Assembly: GCA_005784505.1 (NCBI GenBank)
Contig: VCAZ01000001.1
Coordinates: forward strand, 15,731,647-15,795,646
Direction of reading: 5' to 3'
Origin: Bagarius yarrelli
Lineage: Eukaryota; Chordata; Actinopteri; Siluriformes; Sisoridae
Length of the DNA: 64,000 nt
Both the position numbers and the translations under genes were made by a program. Positions within the stretch are counted from its first letter, which is position 1, and every line of letters begins with the position of its first letter. The notes beneath the pieces are model-generated. The model did no database searches. It was not told where the DNA came from and worked only from the letters and a program-made list of their open reading frames with translations. Positions 23,804 through 36,407 of this stretch are shown here, in pieces.

Positions 23804-26800
23804 AATGAAAGAGAGAGAGAGAGACAAAGAGAGAAAGAGAAAGAGAGAGAGAAGATTGTACCTGAGGGCCGGGGAGTCCCTGTTGTCCTGGTGGTCCTGC
23901 TTCTCCTGGGGGTCCCTGAGGAAGGAAAGAAAAACAAAAAAATTACATGAAAATCTTCCAGCTGTATTAATTAACATTAGTAAATGATAATTAAACAGGA
24001 CTAGTGGAGACAGAGAAGGACTAAACCCAAATAACACACTGATCTTATTAACAAACACACAGAACAGTACGGAGTGACATCATCACAAACAGGAAGTGCT
24101 TATCAAGCTCGATCGCTGCTGAGCTGATGTTTGGGTCTCTATGCTTCTCCACTTTTACACAGACTGTGGCTTAGTCTCCTCTGCTACACTTCCAGGTTAA
24201 AGGTCAAAGAACAAAAGAACAGATGACTGCTGCATTTCAGAACTCTCAGAGGGTCAAAGGTCAGAGGTTCCGAGCAGAACTATCCCAGTTTCTACAAAGC
24301 AATCACACACACACATCCCCACGCTCACACAGTCAGCTCCACACTCTCAAACAATTATATAGCACTCACTCACTCACTCACATCCCGCCATTCACACATT
24401 AACACACACATTCACACTCAACATCTCCTAGCTCATAGACTCATACAGCTCACACAGCTCAGTGTGTGATCTACAGACCTGCAGGTTATTAAACTGCTGG
24501 TGTGCAAACCTGATATTCTGAATAAATCTCAGAACATTTACAAATCACGTTCTTGAATAATAACAGTAACAAATGAAGAGTAATCTTCTCCTGAACAGAA
24601 AGTAGGGATGTGCGTCTGACCAGCAGCAGGGTCTCACCATGTTTCCTTTAGGACCCGCTGGCCCATCCAGTCCAGGAAGTCCCTGTGTGTGCAGAAGAGA
24701 AAACACACTAAAGATCTGTTCATCACAGAACAATTCCTGTATTAACATAGACTAAAGAGAACATGGAGAACGTGGAGAACCTACACGCTGACCGTTAGAA
24801 CCTGGAGATCCACGTGGGCCGAGTAAACCTCTAGGACCCTGAAAAAACAAAACAAAAAGAAGACAAATATGACTGATCTGACAACAACTACAGGACTGGA
24901 TGGATAGATTGATGGATAAATGGATGGATAAACTTATGGATGAATACGAAGATAAATCTGGATGGTGTGGTAGTGCAGTGGTTAAGGTGTTGGATTGCAA
25001 ATTGGAGAATCAGGGTCTAATTCCCAGCACCACCAAATTGCCACGGTTGGGCCCCTAAGCAAGGCCTAATTGCTCAGTTGTATAAAAGAGATAAAATTAA
25101 GTCGCTCTGAGTAAAGGCATCTGCCAAATGCTATAAAATTAAATGATGAATGGATAGATAGATATATGGATGGATGAAAAGATGGGTGCAAGGATGAAAA
25201 TAAGACTACTGATATTGTGTGACAGTGCATGTAAAAATGACGATGATTAAAAAAGTGATTAGACAGTTAGACAGGATTTGTGGTGATGAAACACTTACAC
25301 TTTCTCCCTGCAGTCCTCTGGGTCCAATCTGCCCATCCTCACCCTAACATACACAACACAAGACAGACACACACGCATTTATATACGCCAAAGTTCAGCT
25401 TTACTAATTATTCTAATTAATTATTGTGTGATTACCCGATGACCGTCATCTCCAGGGGGTCCTGGGGGTCCATTTGGGCCAACCTCACCCTGAGAGAAAG
25501 GGAGGGAGAGTGAGCGAGAGAAAGAGTAAAGTGAGACAGGGGTTATTATCATCCACTCCTCTATTTATACTACACACACAACCACACACACTGCTTCCAC
25601 TCTGTAATTACACACACAGAGCGCACACACGGAGCACAATTCCGACTTTATTATTATATAAAGTTATATTTTTACATTTTATAGGCTATTAAAGCTATAG
25701 TAACAGAAGCATAGGAAAAAAAATTAAATGAATGAAAAAAAGAGAAAGAGAGAGGTGACTTTAGGAAAATTAAAAAGACATTATCTTTTGTTCTTTTAAT
25801 GATTTCTTCTTATTATATGCTTTTATACCACACACTCAAACATCAGTATATATGTATGTGTGTGTGTGTGTATGTCTTACTCTATGGCCTTTCTCTCCTG
25901 GTAAACCTGGCAGACCATCGAAACCTCGATCTCCCTGTAAAATCACAAACAGTTCACTGTTCGATTGCTGCAGTCATAACAAGATGATGGAAAGAAAGAA
26001 AGAAAGTAAAAAAGAAAGAAAGAGCCATACCTTTCCTCCTGCTTCTCCCGGCATTCCTCTGGCTCCGTCAGCTCCTGAACGACCCTGAGACACATTCAGA
26101 CATTAAGTGTTAAGTATGTCCAATCAAATAAAAGCAACAGAATGAGCACCAGAGACAATGATTTATAAACACACTAACAAATCACTGAACACTTGACGGA
26201 ACTCAGACACATCGTGCTCTTTGAATGGAAGCTTGATTTCTCTCCTCTGTGAAGCTGGTCATTCATCTTCTATACCTGCTTATTCCCTAATTCGGGGTCA
26301 CGGGGATCTGCTGGAGAAGTATACCCTGGACAGGTCTCCAGTCCATCACAGGTCCACACATACACACTCACTCCTATGGGCAATTTAGAATCACCAAATA
26401 ACCTAACATACATGTTTGGACTAAACTTATACTCTACACAGAAAAAAGGAATCAAACCAGGGACCTTCTTGCTGTAAGGCAACAGTGCTTACCACCAAGC
26501 CACCGTCCTGAAGCTAGCCAGTCATGGTCAGATGAGATTTTGTGCAGGAGCAGCAATATAGAGAAATGTGACTACCTTTACAGAAACCTTGACCTTGAAA
26601 ATAATTTACAGACATGTCTGATTCAGCAGGCTTCAATTCATCATGCTGCATCACCTTCAGAATCAATGCTTAAAAGATCAAATCAAATCAAACCAGGAGG
26701 AGATAAGTTCAGTTTCTGAGATAGGTAGAGTAAAAATGCTTGTGTATATCGGTTTCCGCTGCGAGTTGTGAAGGTTTAGGATGTAATGAAGATGAGGAGC

Positions 26801-29640
26801 TTTGAGATGTAACCAAGGTTTAAGATGTAATGAAGATTTAGGACGTAACAGGGGTTAAGGATGTACCAAAGGTGGAAGTTTAGGATGTAAAAGAGGTGAG
26901 GAGTTTATGATGCAACAGAGATGTAAGATGTAACAGAGGTTTAAGATGTAACAGACGTAGTAGAGGTTTAGAGGTTAAGAGGGGTTGGGGGTTGATGTAG
27001 AGAGATGAGGAAGTTTAGGTTTTAACAGAGGTTGAGGATGTACAAAGTTCGAGGGTTTATGATGTAATTGAAGTGAGGATGTTTAGGTTTAGAGAGGTGT
27101 AGGGGGTTAGAATGTACAGGAAGGGGGGCTTTAGGATGTAACAGAGGTTTAGGATTTACCTAAATTGTGGGAGTTTGGGATGTAAAGTGGTGTTTTTGGG
27201 ATGTAAAGTGGCGTTGTGGTGGGGTTTTTTAATAATTAAAATTGTTTCAGAACTGGCTTTAGTTCTTTAGAAGTACTTTTAAAAAATCCAGATTTTTCCG
27301 GATTGGAGCACCTGTGATTTTCCAGCACATCTCTAACACCGCTTCCCTCTCTGGACGTTTCACACTCAGCCAATTACCATGAGTTTTGACTTCTTGCTCT
27401 TTGCTTTATAATAATACAGTGATCCGTTTTACTGTCCTCTAGAACATTAAGGTGAAAGAGGAGTGTGAATGCAAGAGAACACACTAAAAAGCGCTTGGGC
27501 TTTGGGTGTGGCTGCGGCTGGAGGCTTGTTGTCTCTCACTGCTCTGCTGCTAATCACAGCGCTGTCAGGATGCCTAAGCCGAGTTTAACACATTCTAATG
27601 ACACATTTTTGTTTTTTTTGTTCTTACCCTTTTCCCTGGTTTCCCCAGAGGGCCAGTGGGACCCTGCAGTCCTCTCGGACCCTGAAATACAAACCGCATT
27701 CATCAATTACACAGGCGTGAACCACAGTAGCTCAGAAATAATGCTTAACACTCTTTAAGACAGCATGGAAGAGACACATTCACATGCACAACAATAATAA
27801 CACACAGTCTTTAATCCAGATCATTAGCAAAATACAGACAGAAAGCGACAGGAAAATATTCCAGCATTTTACAGACAGCCGTGTGTGTGTGTGTGTGTGT
27901 GTGTGAAGAAAATCTATTTGGGTGGAAAGAATTCAATAAAAAAAACCCCACAGTTCAAAAAAAAAAAACATGAAAAGAATCCTCAGAAATATTACAGGAG
28001 GAATAAAGAAGCGGCAAGTCTGAATAAAGTCCAGCCCACCTGTAAATATACATATTAAGCCCCGCCCAGCCGACTTTATCATACATATAAAGCCCTGCCC
28101 AGCCAACGATATCATACATATAAAGCCCCGCCCAGCCAACGATATCCTACATATAAAGCCCTGCCCAGCCAAACGATATCATACATATAAAGCCCTGCCC
28201 AGCCGACGATATCATACATATAAAGCCCTGCCCAGCCGACGATATCATACATATAAAGCCCTGCCCAGCCAACGATATCATACATATAAAGCCCTGCCCA
28301 GCCGACGATATCATACATATAAAGCCCTGCTGCCCAGCCAACCCGATATCATACAGACATATAAAGCCCTGCCCAGCCGACGATATCATACATATAAAGC
28401 CCTGTCCAGCTGACGATATCATACATATAAAGCCCTGCCCAGCCAACGATATCATACATATAAAGCCCTGCCCAGCCCAACGATATCATACATATAAATA
28501 AAAGCCCTGTCCAGCCGATGATATCATACATATAAAGCCCTGCCCAGCCGCCAACGATATCATACATATATAAAGCCCCCCATGCCCAGCCAACGATATC
28601 ATACATATAAAGCCCTGCCCAGCCATGACGATATCATACATATAAAGCCCTGTCCAGCCCTGACACGATATCATACATATAAAGCCCTGCCCAGCCGACG
28701 ATATCATACATATAAAGCCCTGCCCAGCCGACGATATCATACATATAAAGCCCTGCCCAGCCAACGATATCATACATATAAAGCCCCTATAACAGCCCTG
28801 GCCAGCCGACGATATAGCCCATGCCCAGCCATGCCCATAAAGCCCCGCCAGCCCCAGCCAACGATATCATACATATAAAGCCCTGCCCAGCCAACGATAT
28901 CATACATATAAAGCCCTGCCCAGCCGATGTTATCATACATATAGAGTCCCACCCACCTGACTCTATTATAAACAGAAAGCCCACCTAAATTTATAATACA
29001 CATAAAGCCCTTCCCAGTCGACGTTATTATACAACTAAAGTCCCGCCCTGACTTTACTGACTGCTCACTCGTCTTTATTATACACATAAAGCTCCGCCCA
29101 TCTGACTTTATTATAAACATAAAGCCCAGCCCATCTAATTTTACTGCATACATAAAGTCACGCCCACCTAGCTTTTTTATACACATAAAGCCCGACACAC
29201 TAGACTAGTCTAGACTAGGTGTGACTAAAAGTTAAAAGTGTTACTTACAGGTGGACCAGCGTCTCCACTATCACCTTTAAGACCTTGTGATCCAGGATTA
29301 CCCTAAAACACACGCATACACACACATATATACTTAACACAGTGCAAAAATATATACACAACAATGTGTGTCTGTGGGTGGGTGTGCTCTTAAACACTCA
29401 CCATCGGTCCTGCTCTGCCAGATAACCCCACAGGCCCGGGCGGACCTCTCATCGTCAGCTGTAAACACACCAGCCAATCAGAACACAGCGTCAGTCTAAT
29501 TAGACTTTGCAGTTAGATTATCAGTAAACATGTACTATTAAAAAGAAGAGCACACCCGCGCCTGAGCCAGGATGGCCTGAGCCTGAGCTTCCTGTGCTGT
29601 CACCACCGGACCTTTAGAAGCCTCACCTCCTGCACGGAAC

Positions 29641-29682
<42 letters not shown>

Positions 29683-30018
29683 GTAAGGGTTAACAAGGGG
29701 ATCATATAATACAGTTTTGAAATGCAGCAGAGATAAAAGATAAACCCGAAGGCTGAAAAAATAGAAAAATGGATCAAGAGATCTCTAAAAGAAGTGAAAA
29801 CAGACAAAGACAGGAATGGTGGAAAAATGGAGAAACAATAAAAGGGAAGGAACAGATGGACAGAGTAACAGAAGAAGATGCAGTCAAGTGAACAGATGGA
29901 TAGAAATATAAAATCGATAAAATATAAAGAATGAAGAGATTACTGGCAGCATGAGGACAGTTCCTGAAGGTCCAGGAACTCCATCAGCACCGGGAATACC
30001 AGGACGACCAGGGGGACC

Positions 30019-30060
<42 letters not shown>

Positions 30061-30075
30061 GTGAGAGAAAGAGAG

Positions 30076-30124
<49 letters not shown>

Positions 30125-33100
30125 GAGAGAGAGAGAGAGAGAGAGTGAAACAAATTTTAGATAACACACTCCTCTAGTTCATACACTACACACACTGCTC
30201 ACACCCCTGTAACTACACACATTCCCATAACTACACAAACTACACACACTCTGGTAATTACACACACTCTTATATCACACATCCTTTTGTACCTACACAC
30301 AGACACACAAAATTCAATACCCCCCACACTACCGTAATTACAAACACGCCAATGAGTACACACACTACACACTCTCCTGTGCCCACACACACACACACAC
30401 ACACTTCAATACACACTAGACACTCCTCTGTGCCTACACACACACACACATCACACTAGAAGTTAATAAATTTCATTCAACATTAAGTGTATTTGTGAAA
30501 GAATGTGTGTGTGTATGTGTCTGTGTGTATGTCTTTAGCAAGCATGTCACACCACTTTTCCAGACGGCACAGTTCTAATGATTCCCATATGTGTGCATGT
30601 GTGCTACCAGAAATCCTGATGTTATTGTAAACTCCTTGACATCTACTACTTTGTTTGTGTGTGTATCAAATCTGCATGGCATGTCCCGGAGGAGGTTGCT
30701 TATTTTGTTTCATCATGGGGAAGTGGTAGCTTAGTTATTAGGGTGTTGGACCAGTAATCTGAAGATCATGGGTTTAATTCCCAGCACCACTGAGCCGCCA
30801 CTGCTAGGCTCCTAAGAAAAACCCTTAACTTAGCTGGATAATAACATAACAATAAATCTAAGTTGCTTTAGATACACGCTTGCCAAATGTCAGCAATGCA
30901 ATCATTGGGTGACAGAGTGAATGATGGTCAGGTGGTGGAGGTCTCAAAAAATTTAGCAGTAATAAATGAGAGTGTGTATCGGCTGGGTATGTTATATCCC
31001 AAACGCTGTTAGCTAATATATAAATTTACTTTTCACTTTAACTTCCTGTTTTTCAAACAAGAAGTGAACAGAAGCATGCCTGCTGGGGTTGATGATGTCC
31101 TGTTGATGTCAGAAAGCTGGGAGTGGAGCTTGCATTTAAATTATGTTTGTTTTTTCATTTTATATGAATGATGGGCATATGGGCAATACAAGTTCTATTA
31201 TTATGCAATAAACATGTTATTAACATGTAATAAACAGGTTATTATTGTGTAATAAATTTGTTATTACTGACCAAAAAAGGTTTTACTTACTTTGGCGCCG
31301 GAATCACCAGGGAGGCCAGTGGGGCCCTGAATACCCGGTGAGCCGGGAATACCCTGTAACACACGCACAAAATTTACTGACTCTTACTGCCTTGAACATT
31401 TGTTTTTAGGGTTCAGGAGAATGTGTGTAAGAGGGTGTAAAATTTCAGGCAATATACATCTGAATGCATTTACTCCAGCTGTGTTCTGTGTGTGTGTGTG
31501 TGTTTGTGTGTGCGTTGTGTTCATGCTTACCGGGGGTCCTGGTGGACCTTGTGGTCCCTCTATTATCATTCCCTGAAAACCAAAACATCGGAAAGTAAGA
31601 GAGAGTTAGGCTAAACAGTTGACACACACACACACACACACACAGATATTTAATTAATAAAGATTTTTATTGTGTACATCTGTTCAAGTCAAAATAGAAT
31701 GTCATGATTGTTTTGTCTCTCTGCCAGCAATAATTTTATCTTAGACAGAGTAGCTGTAGAGTAAGAGTTCCGCCTGAGCTAAGGTTAGTGCTTAACTTTC
31801 AGAATGATGGGATTGATGAGTTGCTTCAGCTGCACAATAAGGTTCAAATTCTCTTCTACTGAGACAGATTTCACTTTCAATCTTCATCTTAATCACATTT
31901 ACAAAGACTTGATAACATTAACCTCCACTGACACTTCATGTCATACAAAATTACTGGCACCCTGTTAACAGCAGAAAAGTTAGTGTGTGCCTTCCGTAAC
32001 GACACGAACGCAGTGGCTGAGCAGCATTACTGTAAGATGCTGTGCATGCTGTGCTTACGACACTCTTGTTCCCCTTTGTTATTCCTTCCTATTTTCCCCT
32101 TTATAGAGATTTGTAAACATGTCTAAAGTAATCCAGGTGTGCTATAGATTATGAGTTTTACAGCAAACACAGACCAAAAACATTTTATTTGTCAATAAAA
32201 ATATTTTTTTTTTGTGTGTGTGTGTGTGTGTGTGTGTGCGTCCAGAATAAAGCAGATCTGTTTAAAGCATACAGACTAATCCGCTGTGTTGTCCGCAGAG
32301 ACTTAGCCTTTTCAGTCAAAGATGAACTTGACTTTATTTGATGCTCTTAAGTGAATGACGCCTGGAAAGCTTCTTTGTTTGTAGTTTCTAATGTGAACAG
32401 CTGTTCAGTACAGATGTTGCTTTAAAGCTCACTGTAGGTGAAAAACGATTTAATAGTGTAAAAACCCGAATAGAAATGAAGAAATGAGGATGACATTAAT
32501 CAGTACAGATCAGAAGGTTGCTAATATCCGAGTCAGACGCTGCAGATTAATATTAACCCTTTTCCATGCTACAGTGAACCTTGTCTGACATTATGATTTC
32601 CCTGCATCATGTTTTTAACTTATTTGCCCGCTCTGCTGTTAGAGCCTGTCAGATTTAAGCCAATAGATTGTGCAAGTTGTAAACATTGCAGTCGTGTGTT
32701 ATACTCATGTGGGTGTGCCTGCAGGAATATTAACAGGGATGAAACTGTGACCTCGACAAATTATATGCAGTGGAAATAAAAAACTGAAGGTGACTCAACT
32801 AATAAAATGCTCAATGTGGCGCATATGGAAGGATAAGGGCGTTTTTGGGTGTAAACTGAACACAGCACGGAATTTGTTGACTACTTTCCTCGAAGATTAG
32901 CTAGACGGAACTCCATTCTTCAATGGAGATGCCGTCTCTGTTTTCTCCAAATATTATATTAATTTATATTGAAGTCTACTTTCAAGTAATTCACCAACAT
33001 TTTTCCATAACCTCAGTATTGGGGTGTCAGAAATATTGAACTGGAAAGGGTTAAGGAATACATTATTATTACCATAGTATACCCACCCACCCCACCATAT

Positions 33101-33542
33101 GCGCTGCCCTGGCCCTAGCCCACCGCAGATTATCCATGCCCCTTCCCTCCCTGACTATAAGATCAACCCTGCTACTAGCCCACCGCAGATCAACCCTGCC
33201 CCCTCCCTCCCTGACCATACACCCTGCCCTGCTCCTCACCCACCGCAGGTTATCCCTGCCCCTTTCCTCCCTGAGAATAGACTCGCCCTGCTCCTCACCC
33301 ACTGCAGATTATCCCTGCCCCAATGCCCTGCCCTGATCTTAACCCACCGCAGATTAACCCTGCCCCTGTCCTCCCAGACCATACACCTTACCTCAGCCTT
33401 GAAAACACACACACACATACACATATATATATCTTTAATAAACCTGTTCCTAATTTTTATACAATTATTTTTTTTTCTTACCGGTTCAATGACAGCAGGT
33501 TCTCCTTTCTGTCCTTTCTCTCCTCCATAACCACCAGCAGTC

Positions 33543-33577
<35 letters not shown>

Positions 33578-36359
33578 TAGTTTTTTGTATTTAAACGCTG
33601 ATATAGTGGAATAAAATCTCTCCCTTCCCTCTGCAATATTCACGACTTCTTTGGAAACTTTTTTGTTGCTGATTTTCCCTTAAAGTGTAAAGCTATTTTG
33701 ATGTGTAATCAGTTGGTAATGAGGTGTTTGTGGCTTGTTACGTGTTAAAGAGACAAATTCCCTTTATTCACACAGGTTCCAGTCCCAGGAGACTGTTTAC
33801 ACACTCCAGCACATGCCAAGAAATCCTTCAGTTTAAGGAGTTTGTGTGTGCGTGAGTGTGTGTGTGAGTGTTTGCCAGACCAAACACATGCTAAACAGTA
33901 GATTTGAGATTTATTAGCATGATACTACAGTACAGCATGTGCCAAAACCGAACCTAAATATATCACCACTTTACTACACCTACGCCATCACATCGTTCTA
34001 CTCCTCCTCCTCCTTCTCCCCTTTTTTATGCTCTCTCTCATTCCACTACTTCTCCTTCGCTTTCTTATTCTAATTGTCCACCTAGCACTTATTCTACTAC
34101 TCCTATTTCATGTCACCCTCCTTCTCCTCTCTCATTCTACTCTTCCTCCTTCTCTTTCTTTGTTTACTCATTCTCCTCTTTTTCATTCTACTCCCCCTTG
34201 TACTCCTTCTCTTCCTCTTTTTACTCCTCTTTATCTTCCTTTTTTATTTCTTGACTTTCTCCGTCTCAGTCTACTCCTCCTCTTTCTCATTCTAATCCGC
34301 CTCCTCTCTCTTATTCTACTCCTCTTCTGTCTCATTCTACTCCTCTTCTCTTATTCTACTCCTCTTCTCTCTCCAGCTACTCCACCATATCTCATTCTAC
34401 TCCTCCTCCACCTTGTCTTATTTCTCATCATGCTTCTCCTCTTTCTTCTCCTCCTTTTTCTTATTCTGCTTCTCCTCCTCTGGCTACTCCTTTTCCCCTG
34501 TTTGTTCTGAGCCTTCTTCTTCTTTTTTCCATTCTATTCCACTTTCTCTTCTTCTTTTTCATTCTACTTCTCTTCTTTCTCATTCTGCTCCTCCTCCTAT
34601 TTCTATTCTTTCCTCTTCCTTACTCTTATTCTTCTCTCTTCCGTTCTACTCCCCTTTTTCATTTTACTCCTCCTCTTCTTTTTCATCCCGCCCCTTCACC
34701 TTCTCTTTTTCATTCTACTCCCCCTCCTTTCTTATTCTGTTTCTCCTTCTCGTTCTCATTCTGTTCCTCCTCTTTCTTATTTTACTCCTCCTCCTCTCTC
34801 ATTCTACTGCTTCTCTACCATCAATTCCTCCTCTTCTTCTTTTTCTTCTTCCTTATTGTACTACTTCTCCTTTACCATCACCTCTTTCTCCTTACCCTTT
34901 TTCTTGCTATGTTTTTAAACTTAAGTGTGTCCCATTAAGATACATTAATCTCACTCTCATTACTGTTCAGTCTGTCTGTCTAACTGTTAATTAATTTAAG
35001 CAATTACTGTTTTAAATGTTTGATTCTAACAAGATCAAATTCTATAATGTTAAAACTCCTTATTCTTTAAATGTTAAGAATGTAAACTCACGCCCTCTGA
35101 TTGGCCGGTCTCTGCTGGCATTTCCACCTCGTGCTCTTGGACCGGGTCAGGCCCCGGGGCCACCGTGCCGTAGTCGTAGAAGCCGTCATCGTAGTGACTC
35201 GGGTCCAGTTCTTTAGTCTCGAACTCACTCATGTCATACTCTTTAAAGGAAGTGACATCACTCTCTCCCATCTCCACGGTTTTGGTTTCCACAGTTGTGG
35301 GAGGCGAGTCCACGCCCACTTGCTCCACCCTGGTGATGTAATCATCCACAATTTCCTCCTCATACGCCAATTCCTGCTCACAGAGGAAGTCTGATTAATT
35401 ACTAATTAATTAGAGGCCTCTGTGTATAGGTGTGTATATGTGTTTGTGCGTGTAGGTTTAGTGTGTGTATATGCGAATGTATGTGTAGTGTGTGTGTGTG
35501 TGCAGTGTGGGTCTATATGTGTGTTCATATATGTGTAGTGTGCATGTGTTTATGTGTGTATGTGTAGTGTGTGTATATCAGTGGGTGTATATATGTGTAG
35601 TGTGTGTGTATGTTTATGTGTGTTCATATATCTGTAGTGTGTATGTGTGCGTGTTTGGTATGTTTATTGTGAGTGTATATGTGTGTTCATATATGTGCAT
35701 TTGTATGTGTATGTGTAGTGTGAGTGTATATTTGTGTTCATATATGTGTAGTGTGTATATTTGTAGTGTGTATGTGTGTGTTTGTTTGGTATGTTTATTG
35801 TGAGTGTATATGTGTGTTCATATATGTGTATTTGTGTTTGTGTGTGTATGTGTAGTGTGTGTATATGTATGGGTGTATATATGTGTAGTGTATGTGTGTG
35901 TAGTGTGCGTGTATATGTGTGTTTATAGATGTGTAGTGTGTGTAGTGTTTGTGTATATGTGAGCATATACTGACCTCAGTTTTAACAGGTGACCCTGTGG
36001 TACTCTGGGGTTCTGATCCGTCTACGGTGCCGTACTCCAGCTCACTCTCGGTGTAGTAATCTAGCTCTCCCGTGCTGGTCTAAAAGTGCAGATAGGCCAT
36101 TACAAACACATACACGTCCCTCAGCTTTGTGTGATGTCACATCAGGGCTCATGAATATCAATGAGCGTGCGCTACCTTGGTGTCGGTGTCAGTGTTGGTG
36201 TCAGTTTCCTTTAGAGGAACATCAGTAGCTGGGACTTCCCCCTCAGTGTAGTCGTAATAATCTGTATACTCAGGGTTGTACTGAGAGAGAAAAAAAAGGG
36301 AATTACATTTGAATGTCATCAAAAAAAATCTGACAGAGAGAGAAAGAGAGAGAGAGACA

Positions 36360-36407
<48 letters not shown>

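Larger units (their letters stand above)
26085..27627 (-). other. col11a1 intron, 1.5 kb
   Basis: Holds the interspersed repeat at 26268-26512 and a degenerate tandem repeat at about 26770-27200. The rest is unremarkable, with a short T-rich stretch before 27628. Confidence 0.7.

Noticed and set aside
23402..24058. 218-codon minus-strand open frame
   Set aside because: Mostly (CT)n repeat translation; only the helix exon at 23862-23915 inside it, in a different context, is coding.
28050..29195. Regular direct repeats suggesting a CRISPR array
   Set aside because: The units are contiguous with no unique spacers, lie in an intron of an animal gene, and there are no cas genes. It is a minisatellite.
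34028..34994. Leu/Ser/Phe-rich open frames resembling membrane proteins
   Set aside because: They arise from a polypyrimidine tract and overlap in several frames.
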